DNA from: Bacteroidota bacterium
Lineage (GTDB): Bacteria; Bacteroidota; Bacteroidia; Flavobacteriales; Schleiferiaceae
Length of the DNA: 16,947 nucleotides
NCBI GenBank assembly: GCA_005786915.1
Contig: SYCM01000027.1
Location: forward strand, 1 to 16,947
Reading direction: 5' to 3'
Below are positions 6,956 to 14,045 of the stretch, piece by piece. The translations under genes were made by a program, and so were the position numbers. Position 1 is the first letter of the stretch. The number at the start of each line of letters is the position of its first letter. A model generated the notes under the pieces. The model saw nothing but the letters and a program-made list of their open reading frames with translations. It did not search any database and was not told the origin of the DNA.

Positions 6956-8209
6956 ATGCCGCCGATTCCCGCGACCAACAAGTTCAAACTTTTTAACGAT
7001 CCGATCTACGGTTTTATTTCGCTGCCGTCGGAGCGGATTTTTGACCTGGTTGAGCACCCGTACGTTCAGCGACTTCGCCGCATTAGTCAGCTGGGCCTGA
7101 GCTACTTGGTGTACCCTGGCGCCTACCATACCCGCTTCCACCACGCACTTGGCGCCATGCACCTCATGCAGAAGGCGCTGCAGATTTTGGCTAGAAAAGG
7201 CGTGGAGATCACGGCTTCAGAGGCGGAATCCGCGCAGATCGCCATCCTCCTGCACGACGTCGGACACGGGCCGTTTAGCCATGCGTTGGAGCATACGCTC
7301 CTCGACGGCGTGCACCACGAGACCGTTTCGCGCCTGATTATGCGCCGCCTCAATGCTGAATTTGGCGGAGGCCTCGACGAGGCCATTGCCATTTTTGAAG
7401 GCACGCACCCCAAGCGCTTTCTGCACGAACTCATCTCGTCGCAGCTCGACATGGACCGAATGGACTACCTCAAGCGCGACGCTTTTTACACGGGCGTCAT
7501 CGAAGGAGCCATCAACAGCGACCGCCTTCTCGAAATGCTGCACGTCGCCGACGGCCACCTGGTGCTGGAGCACAAAGCGATCACGTCCATCGAAAAGTTT
7601 TTGATGAGCCGCAGCCTCATGTACTGGCAGGTCTACATGCACAAAACGGTCCTGAGCGCGGAGCACATGCTGGTCGAAGTGCTGCGCCGGGCCTCGCTGC
7701 TCGCCCAGCGCGGCGAGTCGCTTTTTGCGGGAGCTGAACTGGCCAGCCTGCTGCGCCGCCGACCGAACCACGACGAATTCACCCAAGAACCCGAGCTGCT
7801 CGAGCTCTTCACCCAACTCGACGACAGCGACATCCTCAGCGCCATCAAGCAGTGGCAGCGCCACCGCGACCCCGTACTGAGCGCCCTGAGCCGGCGCATT
7901 ATCGAGCGCAAACTATTTCGCATCAAGTTTTTAGACGCCCCGCTGACGGTCGAAGACCGGAGGACCCTCGAGGCCTCGGTGGGCCAATCCATGGGCCTTT
8001 CGCCAGAGGATTCCGCCCACTTTGTGCTCGAAGGAGTTGCTTCCAACAAAACTTATGCTTCTGATAAACAGGAAATTAAGCTTCTTAAGCGCAACGGATC
8101 CGTACTTCCGTTGACGCAGGCATCCGAAATCCTTCCGTTGAGCGTTTATAGTCAAGTAATCACCCGTCCGTTCGTTTGTTGGCCCAAAGAACTTCCATGG
8201 ATCCGCTAG
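6956..8209 (+). CDS. HD-domain phosphohydrolase (COG1078-like)
   Basis: A 417-residue metal-dependent phosphohydrolase of the HD superfamily, in the group related to dGTP triphosphohydrolases; the true substrate is unknown. The N-terminal NDPIYGFI (14-21) and HPYVQRLRRI (34-43) are typical of this group. The metal-binding residues appear as HTRFHH (58-63), LLHDVGHGPFSH (98-109, His100-Asp101 the HD pair) and DMDRMDYLKRD (165-175). The C-terminal half is mostly helical, without further motifs. The reading frame is open back to 6860, but those residues would overlap porX and look non-native, and MPPIPATNKFK matches the usual start of the family. Its last 13 bp overlap lpxD, so it is translated in one block with the lipid A genes. 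A role in nucleotide turnover is inferred only from family. Confidence 0.88.
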   Translation: MPPIPATNKFKLFNDPIYGFISLPSERIFDLVEHPYVQRLRRISQLGLSYLVYPGAYHTRFHHALGAMHLMQKALQILARKGVEITASEAESAQIAILLHDVGHGPFSHALEHTLLDGVHHETVSRLIMRRLNAEFGGGLDEAIAIFEGTHPKRFLHELISSQLDMDRMDYLKRDAFYTGVIEGAINSDRLLEMLHVADGHLVLEHKAITSIEKFLMSRSLMYWQVYMHKTVLSAEHMLVEVLRRASLLAQRGESLFAGAELASLLRRRPNHDEFTQEPELLELFTQLDDSDILSAIKQWQRHRDPVLSALSRRIIERKLFRIKFLDAPLTVEDRRTLEASVGQSMGLSPEDSAHFVLEGVASNKTYASDKQEIKLLKRNGSVLPLTQASEILPLSVYSQVITRPFVCWPKELPWIR

Positions 8210-9129
8210 GGGCGAGCCCCTTGCCTCCCCGCACTGCCTCGTTGTGGGCCGCCGAACTGGGCGGCGTACTCGAGGGACCCGATGCCGAACTCCGCTTCGC
8301 CTGCACGCTGGAGTCGGGCGCCCCTGGAGGCGTAAGCTTCATCGCCAATCCCAGCTACCGGCGGGCGTGGGCCGCGACTGCGGCAAGCGTCGTACTTGCC
8401 GCCCATGACAGCCCCCGCCCTAAAGGCTACCAAGGAGCGATCCTGCGCGTCGCCAACCCCTACGCCGCTTGGGCCCAGGTCTTGGGCAGCGGTTGTCGCG
8501 AGGTCGCTTGGTCTACCAAGCGCCCCTCGGGTGTGGATCCCAGCGCAGTCCTGCATCCGGGCGTCCAGCTCGCCGAAGACGTCATCGTGGGCCCCCGAAG
8601 CCAGCTTTCCCCCGGCGTCGTGCTTTACCCAGGAACCGTCGTCGGCGCCGACTGCATTTTGCATGCTCACGTGGTCGTGGGAGCTGACGGATTCGGATTT
8701 GTTCCGCCGCAAGGTGGGCAGCCGGGGTGGATCAAAATTCCGCACCTTGGCCGCGTGCGGATTGGCAATGGCGTAGAGCTCGGCGCCGGCACTTGCGTCG
8801 ACCGAGCGGTCGTGGGCGAAACCCTCGTGGGCGACGGCTGCAAAATCGACAACCTCTGCCAGATCGGTCACAATGTGCGCCTTGGAATGCACTGCGTCCT
8901 CGCCGGGCAGGTAGGGATCGCCGGTTCTACCGTCCTCGAGGACTATGTGGTCGTCGGCGGTCAGGTGGGCATAGCCGGGCACCTGCGCATTGGTCGAGGC
9001 GCACGAATCGGGGCGCAAAGCGGGGTGGGCAAATCGGTTCCGGCCGGCGCTGAAGTCCTGGGAAGCCCGGCTGTGGAGGCCCGAGAATTCCGCCGTTTCT
9101 TTGCAGCCCAAAAGTCCGCACGAGGTTGA
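8197..9129 (+). CDS. lpxD: UDP-3-O-(3-hydroxyacyl)glucosamine N-acyltransferase
   Basis: LpxD adds the second hydroxyacyl chain, from acyl-ACP to the 2-amino group of UDP-3-O-acylglucosamine, the third step of lipid A synthesis. The 310-residue protein has an N-terminal uridine-binding domain (about 1-100) with GVSFIANPSY (45-54), then a left-handed beta-helix of hexapeptide repeats (about 108-280) containing GADGFGF (162-168). QIGHNV (222-227) carries His225, matching the catalytic His239 of Escherichia coli. The C-terminal GSPAVEAREFRR (289-300) is typical of the family. I chose the ATG at 8197, inside the end of the HD gene; a TTG at 8176 would add seven residues. The stop overlaps the lpxC-fabZ start as TTGA. 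The three lpx reading frames here carry the enzymes for the first three lipid A steps. Confidence 0.93.
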   Translation: MDPLGASPLPPRTASLWAAELGGVLEGPDAELRFACTLESGAPGGVSFIANPSYRRAWAATAASVVLAAHDSPRPKGYQGAILRVANPYAAWAQVLGSGCREVAWSTKRPSGVDPSAVLHPGVQLAEDVIVGPRSQLSPGVVLYPGTVVGADCILHAHVVVGADGFGFVPPQGGQPGWIKIPHLGRVRIGNGVELGAGTCVDRAVVGETLVGDGCKIDNLCQIGHNVRLGMHCVLAGQVGIAGSTVLEDYVVVGGQVGIAGHLRIGRGARIGAQSGVGKSVPAGAEVLGSPAVEAREFRRFFAAQKSARG

Positions 9130-10502
9130 TCCAATACGCCCTAATTCAAGAATTTACTGCGCAAGGTCGGGGAATCCACCGCGGCCTGGACTGCAGGGTT
9201 CGGGTTCGCCCCGGTGCCCCGGGCAGCGGATACCAACTCATTCGCAGCGACCTAGCAGGGAGCCCATCGTTGGAAATCAATCCGTTACGTGTGAGCGAGA
9301 CCGACCGCTGCACCACCTTGAGCAACGGCGAAGTGTCGGTGCACACGGCCGAACACCTGCTTTCTGCGCTGTTTGGGTTGGGCATTCTGGACGCAGAGAT
9401 TCACTGTTCCGCCGCAGAACTGCCGATTGTGGACGGGTCGGCCAAACCCTGGGTTGAGGCCATTCTCGAAGCCGGTCGCCAGCCCGTGGGGCCCATGCAC
9501 GGGTACGCGCTACGCGAAGCGGTTCGCGTCGAAGACCCCGAGACCGGCGCGTGGGCTGAGGCCTTACCCGACGCCCTTCCGCGATATTCGGTGGTGCTCA
9601 GCCACGATTCCGAAGCCGTGGGAAGCAACGTGTGCCATTTTACCTACGGTTCCGACTACGCCGCGCAGGTCGCACCCGCCCGAACCTTTACCCTGGTGAG
9701 CCACCTGCTCCCCATGATCCACCGCGGACTACTTCAAGGCGCCCGGGAAGGTACCGGCATTGTAGTTATCGACAGAGAACTTCACGACGAAGACTGGCTT
9801 GCCCTCGAACAGTTCATCAAGCAACCAATTGAGCGAAGTGAGGCCCTCGGACCTTTGCCCCTGACCCCCTACCGCATGCCGGCCGAACCCGCCGCCCACA
9901 AAATGCTCGACGTGCTCGGCGACCTCGCCCTATTGGGCCGGCCAGTAGCCGCACAAATTCGTATTTTTAAGCCTGGCCACCGAATTAACACCCTTCTAGC
10001 CCAGCGCCTTATGGAACAAATCGACTCCGCCAACCCTGTGCCCTTTTTTGATCCCAATGCGGCACCGCTTATGGACGCCACCAAAATCATGTCGATTTTG
10101 CCGCACCGCCCGCCCTTTATGCTGGTCGACCGCATTCACTCGATGAGCGAGTCCGACATTTGGGGCAGCAAGGCCGTGACCATGAACGAGCCGTTTTTTG
10201 TGGGCCATTTTCCGGGAGCGCCGGTGATGCCGGGAGTGCTTCAGCTCGAGGCCATGGCCCAGGTGGGCGGAATTCTTGCCCTCAGCACAGTTCCCGATCC
10301 TGAAAACTACCTGACTTACTTCCTCAAAATGGACGAGGTCAAGTTCAAAAACAAGGTGGGGCCCGGCGACACGCTGTACTTTCACCTCACGCTCACCCAG
10401 CCCATTCGGCGCGGAATTGTCGTGATGCGGGGCGAAGCCTTTGTCGGCCAAAAACTCGTCAGCGAAGGGGTGTTCACAGCGCTCATCACCAAAGACAAGT
10501 AG
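9126..10502 (+). CDS. lpxC-fabZ: Bifunctional UDP-3-O-acyl-GlcNAc deacetylase / 3-hydroxyacyl-ACP dehydratase (LpxC-FabZ fusion)
   Basis: One 458-residue protein joins two enzymes, a fusion well known in Bacteroidota. The LpxC part (1 to about 300) is the zinc deacetylase committing UDP-acyl-GlcNAc to lipid A. It shows SVHTAEHLLSALFGLGI (71-87, with Glu76 and zinc ligand His77), PARTFT (174-179), HKMLDVLGDL (238-247, zinc ligands His238 and Asp242) and GHRIN (264-268, catalytic His265). The FabZ part (about 307-458) dehydrates 3-hydroxyacyl-ACP. It shows PHRPPFMLVD (316-325), GHFPGAPVMPG (350-360, catalytic His351) and LEAMAQ (364-369, catalytic Glu365). LpxA and LpxD draw on the same acyl pool, so fusion may balance lipid A and fatty acid synthesis. 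The start is TTG at 9126, overlapping the lpxD stop by 4 bp; no ATG fits as well. lpxA starts 1 bp after the stop. Confidence 0.94.
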   Translation: MIQYALIQEFTAQGRGIHRGLDCRVRVRPGAPGSGYQLIRSDLAGSPSLEINPLRVSETDRCTTLSNGEVSVHTAEHLLSALFGLGILDAEIHCSAAELPIVDGSAKPWVEAILEAGRQPVGPMHGYALREAVRVEDPETGAWAEALPDALPRYSVVLSHDSEAVGSNVCHFTYGSDYAAQVAPARTFTLVSHLLPMIHRGLLQGAREGTGIVVIDRELHDEDWLALEQFIKQPIERSEALGPLPLTPYRMPAEPAAHKMLDVLGDLALLGRPVAAQIRIFKPGHRINTLLAQRLMEQIDSANPVPFFDPNAAPLMDATKIMSILPHRPPFMLVDRIHSMSESDIWGSKAVTMNEPFFVGHFPGAPVMPGVLQLEAMAQVGGILALSTVPDPENYLTYFLKMDEVKFKNKVGPGDTLYFHLTLTQPIRRGIVVMRGEAFVGQKLVSEGVFTALITKDK

Positions 10503-10503
10503 C

Positions 10504-11277
10504 GTGATTTCTCCTCTAGCCTCAGTACACCCCGACGCCAAAATCGCGGGCAACGTGCGCATCGACGCCTTCGCGGTTGTCGAACACGACACCGTGCTCG
10601 GCGACGGAAGCTGGATTATGTCGGGAGGCCACGTCATGGCAGGTTCCCGGCTGGGCAAAAACTGCCGCATCCACCAAGGCGCCGTCGTGGGCGGCATGCC
10701 CCAAGACCTCAAATTCAGCGGCGAGTACAGCGAAGTCATCTTGGGCGACGGCTGCGTCGTCCGCGAATGCGCCACCATCAACCGCGGAACCAAGGCCTAC
10801 GGCAAAACGACCCTTGGCAAAGAGTGCCTGGTCATGGCTTACGCTCACGTGGCCCACGACTGCATCATTGGCGACCACGTGATTCTCGTCAACAACGTCG
10901 CCCTGGCCGGCCACGTTGAGATCGGCGACTGGACCATTTTGGGCGGACTTTCGGCCGTACACCAGTTCGTGAAAATTGGCTCCCACGTGATGGTCGGCGG
11001 CGGATCCTTGGTGCGCAAGGACATCCCCCCCTACATCACCGTGGCGCGCGAACCCCTGACCTTTGAGGGCGTAAACGCCGTGGGGCTTCGCCGGCGCGGA
11101 TTCAGCAACGGCCGCATCGAAGAAATCCACCACGCCTACCGACTGCTCTACCAAAGCGGATTCAACACCACGCAAGCGGTCAGCGAAATCGAACGCGAGG
11201 TCCCCGCCAGCCCGGAGCGCACCGAGCTGATCAAGTTCGTGTTGGCCTCGGACCGCGGAATCGTGCGCAAGCAATAG
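10504..11277 (+). CDS. lpxA: Acyl-ACP--UDP-N-acetylglucosamine O-acyltransferase
   Basis: LpxA transfers a 3-hydroxyacyl chain from ACP to the 3-OH of UDP-GlcNAc, the first step of lipid A synthesis, in the cytoplasm. The 257-residue product has the usual length. The start MISPLASVHPDAKI is typical of the family and is encoded from a GTG at 10504, one base after the lpxC-fabZ stop; an open frame back to 10441 lies inside fabZ and is rejected. The left-handed beta-helix (about 1-185) contains GGMPQDLKF (63-71) and AHVAHDC (114-120), with His118 matching the catalytic His125 of Escherichia coli. REPLTFEGVNAVGLRRRGF (182-200) begins the C-terminal helical domain. The ABC ATPase gene begins 5 bp downstream. 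Identity is secure. Confidence 0.95.
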   Translation: MISPLASVHPDAKIAGNVRIDAFAVVEHDTVLGDGSWIMSGGHVMAGSRLGKNCRIHQGAVVGGMPQDLKFSGEYSEVILGDGCVVRECATINRGTKAYGKTTLGKECLVMAYAHVAHDCIIGDHVILVNNVALAGHVEIGDWTILGGLSAVHQFVKIGSHVMVGGGSLVRKDIPPYITVAREPLTFEGVNAVGLRRRGFSNGRIEEIHHAYRLLYQSGFNTTQAVSEIEREVPASPERTELIKFVLASDRGIVRKQ

Positions 11278-11282
11278 CCTTT

Positions 11283-11915
11283 ATGCTCGGGCTCCACTGG
11301 AACGGCGTCGGCAAGCAGATTTCGGGTACCGAACTCATCGCCCCGTGGTCGGCCCAATTTGGCCCCACCGACCGAGTCGCCATCCTCGGCGCCAACGGTT
11401 CCGGCAAAAGCACCGTGCTTCAGCTCCTCAGCGGTCAAATGCCGCCCTCAGTGGGCACGCTGCATTCCGACTACCTCTCGCCTGAAACCTGGGCGCAGCA
11501 GGTTAGCTGGGCGGGTCCCAACGTACAGCCTCCGCTCGAAGCGACCGGGCACGAATGGGTGGCGCTTCACGGATCGCTGCGCCGCTGGCGCCGCAACCCC
11601 TGGACCTACCTCAACGCCGAAAGCCCCCTTTGGAAGCGTCCGCTCAAAAGCCTATCCAGCGGCCAACGGCAGCGACTCTTGCTCGCCGTCGCGATCTGCA
11701 CCGAGGCGCCCCTGTTGCTTCTCGACGAACCCTGCAACCACCTCGACGCCGAAGGGCAAGACTGGTTTCGCGCCACGCTGGGCGCCGAGCTTGAGGCCGC
11801 ACCCGGTTCGGCCCGTATGCTCTTTGTGGCCAGCAACCACCAGCAGGCCGAGGTAGCCCACTGCCGTGCGGGCTTATCGCCGCAAGGCGATTCCGTACCT
11901 TTGCCAAAATTTTAG
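11283..11915 (+). CDS. Stand-alone ABC-type ATP-binding protein
   Basis: A 210-residue ABC ATPase with no membrane segment. All nucleotide-binding motifs are present in order: Walker A GANGSGKST (36-44), a Q-loop region near Gln72-Gln73, signature LSSGQRQ (124-130), Walker B LLLLDEP (144-150), D-loop NHLD (152-155) and a switch histidine in VASNHQQ (182-188). No permease or substrate-binding gene is adjacent, so its partner must be elsewhere if it is a transporter. The region between Walker A and the signature is short and Trp-rich (RRWRRNPWTYL, about 100-110). It sits 5 bp after lpxA and 6 bp before efp, and the efp promoter element lies in its last codons. I do not recognise a specific function; involvement in envelope biogenesis is only a guess from the neighbours. 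Confidence 0.88.
   Translation: MLGLHWNGVGKQISGTELIAPWSAQFGPTDRVAILGANGSGKSTVLQLLSGQMPPSVGTLHSDYLSPETWAQQVSWAGPNVQPPLEATGHEWVALHGSLRRWRRNPWTYLNAESPLWKRPLKSLSSGQRQRLLLAVAICTEAPLLLLDEPCNHLDAEGQDWFRATLGAELEAAPGSARMLFVASNHQQAEVAHCRAGLSPQGDSVPLPKF
11896..11903 (+). promoter_or_regulatory. Bacteroidota -7 element (TACCTTTG) for efp
   Basis: TACCTTTG matches TAnnTTTG exactly and ends 18 bases before the efp ATG. It lies within the last codons of the ABC ATPase gene, so efp probably has its own promoter as well as read-through from the lipid A block. No clear -33 TTG is seen. Confidence 0.55.
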
Positions 11916-11921
11916 CGATAT

Positions 11922-12485
11922 ATGGCTTCGACTGCAGACATCAAGAACGGCATGTGCATCCACTTTAACCACGCGCCGTACCAAATCATTGAATTCCTTC
12001 ACGTGAAGCCCGGCAAGGGCGCCGCGTTTGTGCGCACCAAAATGCGCAACCTCAACGACGGCCGCGTCCTGGAACACACCTTTCCGAGCGGAACCAAGCT
12101 CGACGAAATCAAGATCGAGTTCCGCACCTACCAGTACCTCTACAACGACGCCGACGGGTACCACTTCATGAACATGGACTCGTACGAACAAATTCCCATG
12201 CCCAAAGAGGTGATCAATGCTCCGCAGTTCCTGAAAGACGGAATGGAGTGCATGGTCATGTTCCACGCCGACGAAGACCGCCCCCTTTCGGTGGAGCTTC
12301 CTTCGACCGTTACACTCGAGGTGACTTACACCGAGCCCGGAATTCGCGGCAACACCGCGACCAACACCCTCAAGCCGGCGACGGTAGAGGGCGGAACCGA
12401 AATCCGAGTCCCCCTGTTTGTAGAAACCGGCGAACGCATCGTAATCAACACGGCCGAAGGCACCTACAAAGAGCGCGCGAAGTAA
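11922..12485 (+). CDS. efp: Translation elongation factor P
   Basis: EF-P binds ribosomes stalled at consecutive prolines and promotes peptide-bond formation. The 187-residue protein has the usual three beta-barrel domains: a KOW-like domain with HVKPGKGAAFVRTKMRN (27-43), a central OB domain around YLYNDADGYHFMN, and a C-terminal OB domain with TEPGIRGNTATNTLKPAT (about 137-154), a family signature. Lys32 in the PGKG loop is the tip residue that is post-translationally modified in many bacteria; no modification gene is seen here. It has its own promoter element (TACCTTTG) and is followed by a strong intrinsic terminator, so it ends the plus-strand block. Length, start and motifs leave little doubt. 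Confidence 0.97.
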   Translation: MASTADIKNGMCIHFNHAPYQIIEFLHVKPGKGAAFVRTKMRNLNDGRVLEHTFPSGTKLDEIKIEFRTYQYLYNDADGYHFMNMDSYEQIPMPKEVINAPQFLKDGMECMVMFHADEDRPLSVELPSTVTLEVTYTEPGIRGNTATNTLKPATVEGGTEIRVPLFVETGERIVINTAEGTYKERAK

Positions 12486-12516
12486 GCACGCCGCCCAAAC
12501 CTCCGTACCTTTCTTG

Positions 12517-12547
12517 ACCCGCTGGCTCCGCCAGCGGGTTTTCTTTT
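12517..12547 (+). terminator. Intrinsic terminator after efp
   Basis: A perfect 10-bp stem (ACCCGCTGGC at 12517-12526 and GCCAGCGGGT at 12530-12539) with a TCC loop is followed by the T-rich tract TTTTCTTTT, which includes the last stem base. It begins 31 bp after the efp stop and fits factor-independent termination of the plus-strand operon. Confidence 0.85.
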
Positions 12548-12558
12548 ACCACCCCAGT

Positions 12559-12589
12559 AAAAAAAAAGCCCCGTCCTTCCGGACGGGGC
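12559..12589 (-). terminator. Intrinsic terminator after the SusC/SusD-like operon
   Basis: On the minus strand a 9-bp GC-rich stem (GCCCCGTCC pairing with GGACGGGGC, 12568-12576 and 12581-12589) with a GGAA loop is followed by nine T (the A run at 12559-12567 on the plus strand). It lies 22 bp beyond the SusD-like gene stop, and only 11 bp separate it from the plus-strand efp terminator. Confidence 0.85.
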
Positions 12590-12611
12590 CTTCCTAACAC
12601 GGAATCCCGAA

Positions 12612-14033
12612 TTAGTTCTTATCCCAGAAGATCGGCGCGGTGTCCTTGTCTCCCTGGTAGTTGGCACCCGCCGCCGTAACGTTGGCGTTGTTCAAGGCGT
12701 ACTCGTCCACTCCGTAGCTCATGCGCTTCGGGGTAACGCGCTGCGCCTCGGCAGCCACATTCATCGGCAAGTCGTACTGGCGTTGAGCTGCCCAAGCTTC
12801 GTTTCCGCGCGTGAAGAGCGAAATCCACTTTTGCGTGCCCAAGCGCGACTTCCAGTTGTTGGCATCCCAAGCCACCGAAGTCTGAGCCAAGTAGGTGGCC
12901 GCATCGGCTGCCGAACCGCCCCATCCTAGGATAGAGGCCGTAACGGCTGCTTGGTAGAGGCCCTCGGCGGTAGCTCCGGGGATGGTCACGCCGCGAGCGG
13001 CGGCATCAGCCAGCAAGAAGTGTACTTCGACGTGGTCAATCAGCGTGTGCGGCAGGGTCGGATCCTCCAAGGCGTTACCCGGCTGCGAGAACAGGGCGTA
13101 CGATGAAGAAAGTCCGTACGGAGCACCGTTCACCGTGCCGTCGCTGTTGTTGTTGCGGAAGTAGATCGCGCGGCGCGGGTCGTTCAGCGTGTTCATTACG
13201 TCGCCCAACGTGTTGGCCGCGATGAAGTCTGAACGTCCTGACTGCACGAGGTCGTCCCACAGCGGGTTGGTGTGCGGAGGAGCCGAAGCGTAGTGAAGGG
13301 TCGCTGCGTCCGCAGGATCCAAGATTACGCCCCCAGCCAGCGCTGCAGCGCCCCAAGTGGTCGCCGTAGTGAGGTTGTGGTCGGCTACGCGCACGGCCAA
13401 CTTCAGCAGCAGCGAAGAAGCGAACTTCTTCCAGCCGTCGGAGTTGCCGCCGTACAGAAGGTCGTACGAGCCCAGGCCGTTATCGCCACCCAGCACCGCG
13501 ATGTCGGCCGTGAGGCGCGCCGCGAGGTCGGTGTAGATGTCTTCGCCTTTGTCGTACGCCGGCACTACCGTAGCGGCCGAAAGGGCCTCCGTGTAGGGCA
13601 CGTCACCAAAAATGTCCACCAGCACGTGGTAGGTGTACACTTCGAGCACGTCGATCACCGCATGCTGCTGCTCTTTTTGAGCGGCAGTCAAGTTGATGTC
13701 GGCATCCACGGCTTTCTCGGCCTCCTGGAGGTCGCGAAGCACGTCGGTATACAAACGGTCGTAAGTATTACCGTTCACGTCCCGGTTGTCGTAGTCAAAG
13801 TTGGCTTCGTCGGTGTAGGTCGTCTCAGTAATGTGCTGAGCCCACAGGTTGAAGTTGTTAAGATTGACGTTGATGCTGGCCAGGTAGTCCGTGAGGCTCA
13901 CGGTTGCGTTGGCAATCAGCGCTCCGGCGGGCACCTGCTCAGGCGCCTTGGGATTCACATTGAGGCTCGTGATGTCGGTCGTGCACGAGGCCACGGCGAC
14001 GGCAATGCCTGCAGATAGAAGAAACTTTTTCAT
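12612..14033 (-). CDS. SusD/RagB-family outer-membrane nutrient-binding lipoprotein
   Basis: SusD-like lipoproteins sit on the outer surface as a lid over a SusC channel and capture nutrients. The 473-residue product begins with a lipoprotein signal, MKKFLLSAGIAVAVASC, where Cys17 is the lipidated residue. The mature protein is largely helical. NPKAPEQVP (about 27-35) near the N-terminus, the DVLRDLQEAEKAV helix near 100, and the C-terminal NYQGDKDTAPIFWDKN fit the SusD-like_2 branch (Pfam SusD-like_2; from memory, not searched). It starts 12 bp after the stop of the SusC-type gene, the usual susC-susD order, and a strong terminator follows it. No glycoside hydrolase, peptidase or regulator is in view, so the substrate cannot be named; oligosaccharides or peptides are both possible for this family. 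Confidence 0.9.
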   Translation of the reverse strand: MKKFLLSAGIAVAVASCTTDITSLNVNPKAPEQVPAGALIANATVSLTDYLASINVNLNNFNLWAQHITETTYTDEANFDYDNRDVNGNTYDRLYTDVLRDLQEAEKAVDADINLTAAQKEQQHAVIDVLEVYTYHVLVDIFGDVPYTEALSAATVVPAYDKGEDIYTDLAARLTADIAVLGGDNGLGSYDLLYGGNSDGWKKFASSLLLKLAVRVADHNLTTATTWGAAALAGGVILDPADAATLHYASAPPHTNPLWDDLVQSGRSDFIAANTLGDVMNTLNDPRRAIYFRNNNSDGTVNGAPYGLSSSYALFSQPGNALEDPTLPHTLIDHVEVHFLLADAAARGVTIPGATAEGLYQAAVTASILGWGGSAADAATYLAQTSVAWDANNWKSRLGTQKWISLFTRGNEAWAAQRQYDLPMNVAAEAQRVTPKRMSYGVDEYALNNANVTAAGANYQGDKDTAPIFWDKN

Positions 14034-14045
14034 GGCTCGTTCGGA

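Noticed and set aside
8176..8196. TTG start for lpxD
   Set aside because: The ATG at 8197 is a stronger start and the extra seven residues are not typical of LpxD.
8206..9111. 301-codon open frame on the minus strand opposite lpxD
   Set aside because: Antisense shadow of lpxD with no recognisable domain or promoter.
10441..10503. ATG start for lpxA 63 bp upstream
   Set aside because: The added residues are an out-of-frame reading of the FabZ C-terminus, whereas the GTG at 10504 gives the canonical MISPLA start.
10522..11274. 250-codon open frame on the minus strand opposite lpxA
   Set aside because: Antisense shadow; its His/Asp/Val-rich composition mirrors the lpxA hexapeptide repeats.
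13272..14018. 248-codon open frame on the plus strand opposite the SusD-like gene
   Set aside because: Antisense to the lipoprotein gene; Val/His/Arg-rich product with no signal peptide or motif.
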